Of a stretch of DNA of 59,908 nucleotides, positions 7,835 to 14,106 are shown piece by piece. Both the position numbers and the translations under genes were made by a program. Origin of the DNA: a virus; IMG/VR virus record IMGVR_UViG_3300027773_000007, positions 1 through 59,908 of that record; one strand, written 5' to 3'. Every line of letters begins with the position of its first letter. The stretch's first letter is position 1. The notes under the pieces were generated by a model that saw only the letters and a program-made list of their open reading frames with translations, was not told the origin of the DNA and made no database searches.

Positions 7835-8338
7835 CTACCTCCTCGATACGATCAAATGGGGTTCGGCATTGCCGAGGACCGCGCCGGGCACCCCCCGCCC
7901 GGCCGCCAGCGCCGCGGCGATCGCCTTCTTGTTCGGCTTGGCGACGATCTCGACGAGATCGCAGGGCAATGCTGCTTCGTCGGTGACGATCACCTTCGGT
8001 CGCCCATTGCCGACCGTGACGGTAAGATCTGGCGCCGCCGCCGGCAGCCGCTTCCAGCCGACATTGAGCATGGCCTGCAGACAGGCGGCACGCATGCCGG
8101 CGGCGCCCTCTTCGAGCCGCCGCTTGCGCTCGCTCATCTGCTTGATCATGCCGCCGAGCGCCTCGGCCATCGCCTCACGCTCCAGCGCGGCACGCAGCAC
8201 AGCGAGGATTGCGGCGTCAAGCTCAGTCGCGGCGTCGATGCTGTCGGCGAGGGCCACCTCGTCCTCCTCCGGGAACGCCTCGCGGATCTGGGCGGCGAGT
8301 GTGCGGTGCGCTTGGACGACGGCGGTGAGATCGGTCAC
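7835..8338 (-). CDS. Siphovirus Gp157-like protein
   Basis: 167 residues from GTG 8338-8336, which overlaps the stop of the upstream gene (GTGA). The N-terminal half is a long coiled coil with clustered Arg/Glu. The C-terminal half has the family pattern PDLTVTVGNGRPKVIVTDE, then KPNKKAIAAALAAGRGVPGA. Gp157-like proteins occur with annealing proteins and are linked to phage recombination or resistance; the biochemical role is unclear. The stop is two bases before the ERF start. Confidence 0.75.
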   Translation of the reverse strand: MTDLTAVVQAHRTLAAQIREAFPEEDEVALADSIDAATELDAAILAVLRAALEREAMAEALGGMIKQMSERKRRLEEGAAGMRAACLQAMLNVGWKRLPAAAPDLTVTVGNGRPKVIVTDEAALPCDLVEIVAKPNKKAIAAALAAGRGVPGAVLGNAEPHLIVSRR

Positions 8339-8586
8339 AACAGCCCCCAGAACCGCAGCAGCACGACCGACGCCCAAGCGAGCCCGAGGCCGCCCGCGAA
8401 GGCGGCGGCGCAGTCGAGCGCATGCTGCAGCCGCGGCCACCAATGCCGCTCGCTCGCGGCAAGCCCGGCGCGGATCGCGGCGGCGATGCACAGATCCGGC
8501 GGGCAGTGGCCCCGGAACTCGCAGCCGACGCAGCAGCGCGGCTCGGGGAAGCGCGGCACGAGCCGCAGATGATCGGGCGCGGTCAT
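8335..8586 (-). CDS. Small membrane protein with Cys cluster
   Basis: 83 residues from ATG 8586-8584. The N-terminus has CCVGCEFRGHCPPDLC, four to five cysteines that may bind metal. The C-terminus is a single transmembrane segment (AAAFAGGLGLAWASVVLL). It overlaps both neighbours by four bases or fewer. Unknown family. Confidence 0.55.
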   Translation of the reverse strand: MTAPDHLRLVPRFPEPRCCVGCEFRGHCPPDLCIAAAIRAGLAASERHWWPRLQHALDCAAAFAGGLGLAWASVVLLRFWGLL

Positions 8587-8837
8587 CGCCGCGGCCTCCG
8601 TACCTGCAGCTCCTCGGCGATCGCGTCGAGGGTGTCGTAGAGACGACGACACCTGAGCGCCAGGGCGTGGTGATTCGGATAGAGCGCGATCAGCCCGCGC
8701 AGTTCCGCCGCGGCGTGTTCGAGCGCCCGCTCGACATAGACCTCGGCGGCGAGCGGCAGGATGCCGGAGCCGTACTCCTCGGGCGGTTCCCAGCTCGCGC
8801 CGGGGGCCGGAGCGTTGCGTTCGAGGGCGGTGCTCAT
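8583..8837 (-). CDS. Hypothetical small protein
   Basis: 84 residues from ATG 8837-8835 (MSTALER), overlapping the upstream stop by four bases. Mainly helical (VYVERALEHAAAELRGLIAL). Second gene of the leftward operon. Family not recognised. Confidence 0.55.
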   Translation of the reverse strand: MSTALERNAPAPGASWEPPEEYGSGILPLAAEVYVERALEHAAAELRGLIALYPNHHALALRCRRLYDTLDAIAEELQVRRPRR

Positions 8838-9094
8838 GCCGCCCTCCACTCACTGGCCGCAAATTCGGCGGCGCGCGCCTTGACGGCCTCCCGCAAAGCC
8901 CAGATGCCGCAGAAAGCGGCGCCGCGGCCGTCGCGGATGCGGCGCACCCGGACGGCAAGACGACACTCGCCGGCGCGCATCAGCGCCGTGGCGGCATGGC
9001 TGAGATGGGCGCGGTAGGCGAGCCCGAGGCGCGGCTCTTCGGCCGCGCGCCAAAGGCTCAGAGAGGCTTCCGTGAGATGCTGTGCGGGGGACAC
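8834..9094 (-). CDS. First gene of the leftward early operon, hypothetical
   Basis: 86 residues starting at GTG 9094-9092. A strong ribosome site (GGGAGG) lies seven bases upstream, which decides the start; an ATG at 9107 is in another frame. Helical, Ala/Arg-rich. It follows promoter PL (9125-9153) directly, with the start codon about 31 bases downstream of the -10 box, so it is the first gene expressed leftward. Function unknown. Confidence 0.62.
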   Translation of the reverse strand: MSPAQHLTEASLSLWRAAEEPRLGLAYRAHLSHAATALMRAGECRLAVRVRRIRDGRGAAFCGIWALREAVKARAAEFAASEWRAA

Positions 9095-9124
9095 CGTTTC
9101 CTCCCATCGGCGATTGATGGGGGA

Positions 9125-9153
9125 AATATACCGCGGTTAAAATACCGCGTCAA
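9125..9153 (-). promoter_or_regulatory. Leftward early promoter PL with overlapping operator
   Basis: On the minus strand the -35 is TTGACG (9153-9148), the spacer is exactly 17 bases, and the -10 is TATATT (9130-9125). The spacer is filled by an inverted repeat, CGCGGT (9132-9137) and ACCGCG (9144-9149), so a bound repressor would block RNA polymerase. It drives the operon from 9094 down to the integrase. Confidence 0.78.
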
Positions 9154-9158
9154 TCGGA

Positions 9159-9189
9159 ATCAGCGGGGCGAATCCCGCATTCGCTGATT
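9159..9189. promoter_or_regulatory. Operator-like nested dyad upstream of PL
   Basis: Outer arms AATCAGCG (9159-9166) and CGCTGATT (9182-9189) enclose inner arms GCGAAT (9168-9173) and ATTCGC (9179-9184). The centre ATCCCGCAT repeats the half-site seen in the rightward operator at 9999-10014. It may be a second repressor site or a structured RNA element. Confidence 0.5.
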
Positions 9190-9238
9190 TTACACGTCTT
9201 CCAAACGATCGCCCCTTCGCAAAATCATTGGTTGATAT

Positions 9239-9589
9239 ATGCTCATAAAACCTATCAGGACACGAACATTGCTAACGGAAGCTGAGCATAGGCTATTAGT
9301 TCTCGTCGTACGAGAACTGCCCCAATATCAAGATTATGCGCGTTTTGTCGCGAAATGGGGGGCGCCGACGCCGCCACCCGCGCGGAAAACAGCATCCGGC
9401 CTCTTACGCCACGGGAGCGAGGCGGCGCTGACGCCGGTCTTTCTTTTGTGCCGCTTGGCGTTGGGGATGGGTCAGCGGGGATTTACCCGGCTGAGCACCA
9501 TGCGCCGGATCAGCGCATCGATCAGGCCGAGCGCCTGCTCGTCGTCCGGTTCCTCGCCGGCGCGGGCGCGCTCGCTCAATACCTCATAG
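9239..9589 (+). CDS. Possible small protein in the immunity region (doubtful)
   Basis: Reading frame of 116 codons. Only the first 40 or so residues look coding (LLTEAEHRLLVLVVRELPQY), with AT-rich codons unlike the rest; the 3' third is antisense to the repressor gene and looks like shadow sequence. A perfect 8-base inverted repeat (GTTCTCGT/ACGAGAAC, 9299-9317) sits inside it. The stretch 9190-9471 may therefore be regulatory DNA rather than a gene. Confidence 0.25.
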   Translation: MLIKPIRTRTLLTEAEHRLLVLVVRELPQYQDYARFVAKWGAPTPPPARKTASGLLRHGSEAALTPVFLLCRLALGMGQRGFTRLSTMRRISASIRPSACSSSGSSPARARSLNTS

Positions 9590-9939
9590 ATTTCATAGAT
9601 CAGATCGGCTTTCACGATCTCGCGTCTGTCCTCGCTCACGTCGCGGACGGCGCGTTCGGCCGCCAGCGTGGCGCGGCGCAGCCGGTCGGGATCGAGCGAT
9701 TCCGGGCGATCGCGCGTCAGCAGGTCGGCGTTTTCCTCGATCAGATAGGCGGTCGGCAAATCGAGCGCGCGCGCCAGCGCCACCAACTTGTGGACCGCGA
9801 TCTTGGAGAGCGGATGGCGCCGCAGATCGCGGATAAAGTCCGGGCCGAGCCCGGCTTCGTTCGAAGCCCGCCGATCCGACCATCCCTTCTTGGCCTTGGC
9901 CGCATCGATGCGGCGGAGCAATTCATTTCGCGTCATCAC
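9472..9939 (-). CDS. Cro/CI-type repressor, HTH_XRE family
   Basis: 155 residues (or 154 from the second ATG). Residues 1-65 form an XRE HTH (MTRNELLRRIDAAKAKKGWS, then ASNEAGLGPDFIRDLRR). The C-terminal part is helical and charged with no LexA-type peptidase motif, so induction may not depend on self-cleavage. It lies between two divergent promoters whose spacers contain operators, as expected for the lysogeny repressor. Predicted to bind the GCGGGAT dyad at 9999-10014 and perhaps the CCGAAT dyad at 9966-9978. Confidence 0.75.
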   Translation of the reverse strand: MMTRNELLRRIDAAKAKKGWSDRRASNEAGLGPDFIRDLRRHPLSKIAVHKLVALARALDLPTAYLIEENADLLTRDRPESLDPDRLRRATLAAERAVRDVSEDRREIVKADLIYEIYEVLSERARAGEEPDDEQALGLIDALIRRMVLSRVNPR

Positions 9940-9965
9940 GAGGTTAATTTACCGCAGCATTCCTG

Positions 9966-9978
9966 CCGAATCATTCGG
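9966..9978. promoter_or_regulatory. Palindromic operator between repressor and rightward promoter
   Basis: CCGAAT C ATTCGG is a perfect 6-base inverted repeat with one central base. It lies in the divergent interval between the repressor start (9939) and the rightward promoter, suitable for autoregulation. Confidence 0.5.
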
Positions 9979-9989
9979 TATGTTTCCCG

Positions 9990-10019
9990 TTGACGATTGC
10001 GGGATTTATCCCGCATAAT
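9990..10019 (+). promoter_or_regulatory. Rightward early promoter PR with operator in its spacer
   Basis: The -35 is TTGACG (9990-9995), the spacer 18 bases, and the -10 CATAAT (10014-10019). The palindrome GCGGGATTTATCCCGC (9999-10014) fills the spacer, and a further half-site GCGGGA follows at 10022-10027. The expected transcription start near 10026 is only about three bases before the ATG at 10029, so the first message would be leaderless or nearly so. Confidence 0.75.
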
Positions 10020-10028
10020 GTGCGGGAC

Positions 10029-10277
10029 ATGAGATATGACGCCGAAGCACTCCTGATTGTCGCCGATCGCTACGGCGCCGCGACCAAACGTGGCCGAGCG
10101 CGGGTTTCGACCCTTGCCGCCAACGACGGCAAGACGCTCGATCACGTCGCGCGCGGCGGCGGTATTACGATCGGCCGCTACAACCGGATCATGCGCTGGT
10201 TCTCCGCCAATTGGCCGCATGGTCTCGAATGGCCAGAAGGTGTCGAACGGCCGCCGGCCGAGGAGAAGGCGGCATGA
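10029..10277 (+). CDS. First rightward early gene, small conserved protein
   Basis: 82 residues. The pattern RYDAEALLIVADRYGAATKR...RVSTLAANDGKTLDHV...RYNRIMRWFSANWP recurs in small proteins at the cro position of rhizobial phages and prophages; it may be a DNA-binding Cro-like protein. The ATG at 10029 has no ribosome site, consistent with leaderless translation from PR. It ends in an ATGA overlap with the next gene. Confidence 0.68.
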   Translation: MRYDAEALLIVADRYGAATKRGRARVSTLAANDGKTLDHVARGGGITIGRYNRIMRWFSANWPHGLEWPEGVERPPAEEKAA

Positions 10278-10426
10278 TCCTTGCAGCGCTGATCCTGGCC
10301 GCGCTTGATGCCGCGGCAATCGTCTACCTCTTCTTGCGCGTGCGCGCGCTGACCCGGCGGCAGGAGCTCTTTGCCGACGCGCTCGCGGTGCTGACCGGAC
10401 CGGGAGAGGATGGGGGCGCCGCATGA
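10274..10426 (+). CDS. Small single-span membrane protein
   Basis: 50 residues: an N-terminal transmembrane segment (MILAALILAALDAAAIVYLF) followed by a short charged tail. Coupled by ATGA overlaps on both sides. Unknown role; tiny early membrane proteins of this type are frequent in phages of this host class. Confidence 0.6.
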   Translation: MILAALILAALDAAAIVYLFLRVRALTRRQELFADALAVLTGPGEDGGAA

Positions 10427-10653
10427 TCGGCGACTGCCGTTGCGCCTTTTGCGAGGACCCGGCGGCGTACACGCTGGCGCGCGGCGGGCTGTTCGCGAGC
10501 CGACACACGCCGAGCATCGGCATTTGCCGGCCGTGCGCGCGCGCCGCGGTCAGACATTTCGGTGAAGAGCCCGACCCGCGCCCGGCGGCGGTGATCCCGC
10601 TGCGGCGCATGACGGCTCTTCCGCAAGACGATCCCGGAGATTCCGCGGCATGA
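10423..10653 (+). CDS. Small zinc-binding protein
   Basis: 76 residues with two CxxC pairs (CRCAFCED and GICRPCARAAV) that could bind one zinc. It overlaps both neighbours by four bases. It resembles ClpX-type zinc modules loosely; no family assigned. Confidence 0.58.
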   Translation: MIGDCRCAFCEDPAAYTLARGGLFASRHTPSIGICRPCARAAVRHFGEEPDPRPAAVIPLRRMTALPQDDPGDSAA

Positions 10654-10862
10654 GCGCGCGCATCTCCTGGCACGGCGTCTCACCAAATCTCTACCGCACC
10701 AAGGGCGCCGAGGTGCGCTTCATCGACACCTTTCCAAATACGCCGCCGGCCTGGTGGGCGTTCGTCGGCAAGCGCGTGCGCGGGCCGTTGCGCGATCCGG
10801 ACAGTGCCATGGATGCCGCCGCCGAGATGCTGGCGGCGGCGCGGAAGGCGCCCCCTCCATGA
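10650..10862 (+). CDS. Hypothetical early protein
   Basis: 70 residues with a clear conserved core (RFIDTFPNTPPAWWAFVGKR). ATGA couplings on both sides. Not recognised; the aromatic core suggests a small folded domain. Confidence 0.58.
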   Translation: MSARISWHGVSPNLYRTKGAEVRFIDTFPNTPPAWWAFVGKRVRGPLRDPDSAMDAAAEMLAAARKAPPP

Positions 10863-11071
10863 CAACCGCCTTCCTCCTCGCGCCGTGGCTCGCCGCGCTC
10901 GTCGCCGGTGTTGCCGCCTGGCATCAGCGTCGCCGCGTGCGCTTCTGGCGCCACCTCGCCGAGGAATGGCGCGCGCTGGCCGCGGAAGGTTGCGCCTGCC
11001 TCGCCTCGCTCGACAGGCCGCGCGCCGAAGAGAGCGCGTCCAACAGCGCAGTGCCGCGGTGGATCCAATGA
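10859..11071 (+). CDS. Small membrane-anchored early protein
   Basis: 70 residues: an N-terminal transmembrane helix (FLLAPWLAALVAGVAAW) and a basic cytoplasmic tail. The ATG at 10859 overlaps the upstream stop by four bases. It is the last clear gene before the hairpin-rich non-coding block at 11072-11726. Confidence 0.58.
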   Translation: MTTAFLLAPWLAALVAGVAAWHQRRRVRFWRHLAEEWRALAAEGCACLASLDRPRAEESASNSAVPRWIQ

Positions 11072-11297
11072 CGAATACGAACCGGGCGGGGCACCCCCCC
11101 CATGGGGCGCGCGGCGGCGTCCCGACAGACAGCGTGAGTTGTGATGCCGGGCTCCGCTCGCGTCCATGGACATGCCGGTTAACGCTGTCATCCGCCGCCT
11201 CCCGCGTCCCTCCGGAGAGGCGCTTTGAACGGCGGCCGGGAACGCGGCCCACAGGCGCGCTGAACACGCCCTGTGGGCCGCTTCCGTCATCGCGAGC

Positions 11298-11329
11298 GTC
11301 GCCCCCAGTGCGGGGGCGCGGATTGAAAC
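11298..11329 (+). CRISPR. Solitary type I-C-like CRISPR repeat
   Basis: A 32-base unit beginning GTCGC and ending GGATTGAAAC, with a CCCCC/GGGGG hairpin around AGTGC. Length, ends and hairpin match type I-C repeats, such as the Pseudomonas aeruginosa repeat that starts GTCGCGCC and ends GTGGATTGAAAC. There is no second intact copy and there are no cas genes. Thirty-five bases downstream (11365) a shorter GTC-CCCAC-GCG-ATTGAAA segment looks like a copy with about 14 bases missing. Phage-borne solitary repeats can act as RNA anti-CRISPRs; that function here is inferred. Confidence 0.8.
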
Positions 11330-11364
11330 CGTCATCATCGGGGTCCCCGCGGGATCGGAGAGAG
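11330..11364 (+). other. 35-base spacer-like segment with a self match
   Basis: It lies between the intact and the degenerate CRISPR repeat and has the length typical of type I-C spacers. Bases 11329-11356 (28 bases) match, inverted, positions 12769-12796 of the same genome, inside a small gene. The matched sequence belongs to the GC-rich palindromic family scattered in this genome, so repeat spread explains it as well as spacer capture does. Confidence 0.5.
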
Positions 11365-11726
11365 GTCCCCACGCGATTGAAAATCGTGTGGGGTGCCCCC
11401 TCCCGCGGGGCTGGGCGAGCCGCCGCATGAACACGGCGCTGCTCGCCCTGTCGGCGTGGTGCACCGCCTCGCTGCCGCTCGGCATGGCCGTCGGGCGAGC
11501 GCTGGCGTGGGCCGGGCAGGGCGACCAGCACGCTCTCGACGAGGATTCCCATTTCGGCCACGCCGGGGGGCTGGCCGAAAGCGCCCGGGGCTTTGACCGC
11601 TCAAGCCGGGCCCCGGGCGCCCATCCTTCCGGCGCATCGTCACTGCGCCGCGGGATGACTCGCGAACGCGCTCTCTCAGCCGTCTCTGTCGTCGCTCCGC
11701 CATCGGCTCATAGATGGCGGGGAGAA

Positions 11727-12170
11727 ATGGAGTTGTCTTCACCCAGGAAGGATGAGCGCGAGCTGAGCGTGCGCGAAATCGTGCGCCTCGTGTTCAAGAG
11801 CCATGCCGTCAAGCGCCTGCAGATCCTCACCGGGCGCCCGGCGCCGACGATCAAGCACTGGCTCAATGTGCACTGCTCGGAACAAGGCACGCGCGAACTG
11901 CTCGAGGCCGCCATAGCGGAGTTCGACCGGCAAGAACAGGAAGAGCGGGCGCCCCTCCGGCGCGCCCTTGAAAGAGTGAGACGCGATGGGGACGGTGTGG
12001 CGGCGGGGGCTGCGCAATCTGGTGTGGATAGTCTCGAAATTCTCAAAACGCCGCCCGTGGCTGCGCCGGATCGGCCGCCGCCTCGCCCGGTGGGCGCAGT
12101 GAAAAAGAACGCCGCGGACGGGCCGCGGCGCGAAAGGTGGGAAACTGCAAATGACAGGGACCATCGATAG
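11727..12170 (+). CDS. HTH-type early regulator candidate
   Basis: 147 residues from ATG 11727, which has a GGGGAGAA ribosome site five bases upstream; the frame stays open back to 11388 but that part reads as repeat sequence. Residues about 15-65 (SVREIVRLVFKSHAVKRLQI, TGRPAPTIKHWLN) have the helix pattern of an HTH. The tail is Pro/Ala-rich. Lying just downstream of the CRISPR-like unit, it could be an Aca-type regulator, but that is position-based inference only. Confidence 0.6.
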   Translation: MELSSPRKDERELSVREIVRLVFKSHAVKRLQILTGRPAPTIKHWLNVHCSEQGTRELLEAAIAEFDRQEQEERAPLRRALERVRRDGDGVAAGAAQSGVDSLEILKTPPVAAPDRPPPRPVGAVKKNAADGPRRERWETANDRDHR

Positions 12171-12729
12171 CACAGCGAAGAGCAATGGTAAACGCCCGTG
12201 GCGCCGCTGCACCGCGGCGGAGATTGCGGCGGTGCGCGACGGCGTCGCCGCCGGGCTCGATTACGCGGCGATCGCGCGCCGGCTCGGCGTCTCGCCCTTC
12301 CGCACCCAGCACATCGGCTACACGGTGTTGGGGCTGCGGCGGCTGCGGGGCGGATTGCCCTCTGCGTCACCGTGGCGGCGGATCGGCGACGAGGAGATCA
12401 AAGATCTTCTTGAAACGGGGCTGTCCACCGCTCGGATCGCCGCGCGTCTGAGCGATATTTATGGCGTGCGAATCACCAAGAATATGGTGATCGGCCGCAT
12501 CGATCGGCGAGGCCTGCGCGACCACGCCCCGCCGCCGCGGCCGGGCGCGCTCATCGCCGCGATCCCGGCGGCGGGTTGCCGCTGGATCGTCGGCGCGCCG
12601 CTGCCGCTGCGCCCCGACATGTACTGCGGCAAGCCGTGCGCGCCGGGCTCATCCTATTGCGCCGCACACCATGCGATCGTGTGGCGCGCGCCCGACGCGC
12701 TGCCGCAGCGCCCGGCGAGGGCGGCATGA
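12151..12729 (+). CDS. GcrA-like transcriptional regulator
   Basis: 192 residues. Two HTH-like segments (YAAIARRLGVSPFRTQHIGY; then STARIAARLSDIYGVRITKN, MVIGRIDRRGL) resemble the GcrA DNA-binding region. The C-terminus has the family ending: GCRWIVGAPLPLRPDMYCGK, then SYCAAHHAIVW. GcrA is a sigma70 co-activator that controls cell-cycle genes and responds to GANTC methylation in alphaproteobacteria. A phage copy could redirect host polymerase to phage genes. The duplicated HTH is longer than in typical GcrA. Confidence 0.72.
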   Translation: MTGTIDSTAKSNGKRPWRRCTAAEIAAVRDGVAAGLDYAAIARRLGVSPFRTQHIGYTVLGLRRLRGGLPSASPWRRIGDEEIKDLLETGLSTARIAARLSDIYGVRITKNMVIGRIDRRGLRDHAPPPRPGALIAAIPAAGCRWIVGAPLPLRPDMYCGKPCAPGSSYCAAHHAIVWRAPDALPQRPARAA

Positions 12730-12956
12730 CGATCGCCCCAGCCCCGCGGGATCCCAAGGGTCCATGGGGATCCCGCGGGGACCCCGATGATGACGGATAC
12801 GATCCGGAGGTCGACAGCTTCCGCTCTTGGACGGTGTGGGTCGAGCACAAGCGGCAACAGCATGCGGCCCGCGCGGGCGCTCCTCGGCCCGGTCGCCCCG
12901 CAGATCGGCCGGAGGGCGCGGGGCCGGCCGATCACCCCGCCGGGACGCTGCGATGA
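12726..12956 (+). CDS. Small protein interrupted by a palindromic repeat
   Basis: 76 residues from ATG 12726 (ATGA with the upstream stop). Residues 6-24 (PRDPKGPWGSRGDPDDDGYD) are encoded by a perfect 14-base-arm palindrome at 12742-12780 and its flank. The remainder (SFRSWTVWVEHKRQQH) is acidic then basic. The insertion kept the frame. Unknown family. Confidence 0.5.
   Translation: MTIAPAPRDPKGPWGSRGDPDDDGYDPEVDSFRSWTVWVEHKRQQHAARAGAPRPGRPADRPEGAGPADHPAGTLR
12742..12780. repeat. GC-rich palindromic element in a coding region
   Basis: Arms CCCCGCGGGATCCC (12742-12755) and GGGATCCCGCGGGG (12767-12780) pair perfectly over 14 bases around an 11-base loop. The flanks CCCCAG and GACCCC recur at the element 53713-53739, so the two are members of one family. 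Confidence 0.85.
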
Positions 12957-13342
12957 GGCGCGACGAACTGCAGTTGCAGCGCGCGATTGCGCAACTCCTC
13001 GACGCGGCTCTGTGCGAGCCCGCGGTGTGGACGACCTTCCCGGCGGGCGGCGGCGGCCGCGTGCGCGGCGCCATTCTCAACGGCGCCGGCCTGAAGGCCG
13101 GCTGGCCCGATATCCAGATCGTCTACCGCTGCCGCTATTACGGCCTGGAGCTGAAATCCGCGCGCGGCGAGCTGTCGCCGGCCCAGCGCGCCATGTTCGA
13201 CCGCCTTGCGCGGGCCGGCGGCATGGTCGCCGTCGTGCGCTCGCTCGACGAGGCTATCGCCAAGTTGCAGGAGTGGCGAATTCCGCTGCGCCTGGCCGTA
13301 AGGCCGGCCAATTCCATACCGCACTCTGGAGCCGCCGCATGA
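12953..13342 (+). CDS. VRR-NUC domain nuclease
   Basis: 129 residues from ATG 12953 (ATGA overlap). The core GWPDIQIVYRCRYYGLELKS followed by ARGELSPAQ is the PD-(D/E)XK motif of VRR-NUC nucleases (D then ExK), with GR at the N-terminal side. These stand-alone phage enzymes are Holliday-junction-resolvase-like and occur with phage replication genes. Probably active: all motif residues are present. Confidence 0.85.
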   Translation: MRRDELQLQRAIAQLLDAALCEPAVWTTFPAGGGGRVRGAILNGAGLKAGWPDIQIVYRCRYYGLELKSARGELSPAQRAMFDRLARAGGMVAVVRSLDEAIAKLQEWRIPLRLAVRPANSIPHSGAAA

Positions 13343-13524
13343 TCGACCCCTACGCCGCCCTCATCCTCGGTCTCGGCTTCGTCGTCGAGGCGCTGTTGCT
13401 CATCGCCTTTTTGACCCGCTCGGATGGTTGCCACGACAGCGGGCGCGACTCGCCACCTGGGGCGTGCGCGCCGCCACGGTCGCCGCCCTCGCCGCGGCGG
13501 TGTTATGCACGTATGCGTCAATAG
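13339..13524 (+). CDS. Small membrane protein
   Basis: 61 residues: an N-terminal transmembrane helix (AALILGLGFVVEALLLIAFL) followed by a Cys/Pro-rich tail that reads like shadow sequence of the overlapping frame. It starts in an ATGA overlap with the nuclease gene and overlaps the next ORF by 97 bases. The real product may be shorter, or the two may be alternative readings. Confidence 0.45.
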   Translation: MIDPYAALILGLGFVVEALLLIAFLTRSDGCHDSGRDSPPGACAPPRSPPSPRRCYARMRQ

Positions 13525-13715
13525 GTCCGGATATGGAACCAATTTCCCGAAATTTGTGCGCATATCTGCATATCTCCGCCGCAACAAAGCCGCGGGAAAT
13601 CGCCATTTCGTCCGCGTCTCCATCGGAAAACCCGCCGCGAGCCATGCGTAAAAATTCGGATATGCCGCGCTTCGCTGTCGGAAGCCATGTGCCATGCGTC
13701 GGAGAGGCCGCATGA
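13428..13715 (+). CDS. Small protein with one membrane segment
   Basis: 95 residues if started at TTG 13428. One hydrophobic stretch (WGVRAATVAALAAAVLCTYA) then a polar tail with Cys and Ser-Pro. It ends in an ATGA overlap with the next gene, which supports this frame. The segment 13520-13690 is less GC-rich than its neighbours. Unknown family. Confidence 0.45.
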   Translation: MPRQRARLATWGVRAATVAALAAAVLCTYASIGPDMEPISRNLCAYLHISAATKPREIAISSASPSENPPRAMRKNSDMPRFAVGSHVPCVGEAA

Positions 13716-13819
13716 TCGTCTTTGCCGCCGGCGTCGTCACCGGAATTCTGATCGTCGCGGCGGCTGCGTTGCTCGCCATCGTGTTCGCGCCGCCGCCCTC
13801 GGATTGGGAGGGTTGGTAA
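13712..13819 (+). CDS. 35-residue membrane peptide
   Basis: ATG 13712 to TAA 13819 encodes one hydrophobic helix (VVTGILIVAAAALLAIVF) with a short PPPSDWEGW tail. ATGA with the upstream stop and TAATG with the downstream start show it is part of the coupled operon. Function unknown. Confidence 0.6.
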   Translation: MIVFAAGVVTGILIVAAAALLAIVFAPPPSDWEGW

Positions 13820-14106
13820 TGTCCAACAGCGTCCCGATCGTCGAAAACTACGACGCCATTGCTGTCGAGCGGCGGCGCATCCTCGCGCATGCCGTCTGCT
13901 ATCGGCGCGCCGGCAAGCCCTATTATGCCGCCCCCGACGATCCCTGCCCGTGCTACGCCTCGCATCCTCTCGGTCTGAGGGATGGCGGCGGCACACTCAA
14001 CTGTCCCAACAACAAGGCGGATCCACCGCCGCCCGATCCGCTCGCCGTGACGCGCGAAGCCTATCATCGGCTTTGCGGCGGTCCGTTCTGGCTGAGGTCG
14101 CGGTGA
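13819..14106 (+). CDS. Hypothetical early protein with Cys cluster
   Basis: 95 residues. The central DDPCPCYASHPLG and later Cys residues could bind metal. It starts at the A of the preceding TAATG and ends in a GTGA overlap with the GIY-YIG gene. Not recognised. Confidence 0.5.
   Translation: MSNSVPIVENYDAIAVERRRILAHAVCYRRAGKPYYAAPDDPCPCYASHPLGLRDGGGTLNCPNNKADPPPPDPLAVTREAYHRLCGGPFWLRSR

Larger units (their letters stand above)
11072..11726 (+). other. Hairpin-rich, largely non-coding block with CRISPR-like repeat
   Basis: No convincing gene; open frames here have repeat-derived, low-complexity products. It holds at least three strong stem-loops: 10-base arms at 11246-11255/11270-11279, 11-base arms with one G-U at 11367-11377/11383-11393, and perfect 11-base arms at 11581-11591/11610-11620. 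It also holds the solitary CRISPR-like repeat at 11298-11329. An ATG at 11427 opens an in-frame stretch to the HTH gene, with a plausible transmembrane start (ALLALSAWCTASLPLGMAVG), so a small membrane protein is possible. Confidence 0.65.

Noticed and set aside
11205-11229. A further degenerate CRISPR repeat upstream (GTCCCTCCGG...TTTGAAC)
   Set aside because: Similarity is limited to the ends and the 68-base distance to the intact repeat does not fit one spacer; not counted.
13424-13651. 75-codon frame starting with ATG 13424
   Set aside because: Overlaps two better candidates; Arg-rich without a membrane segment or coupling to its neighbours.
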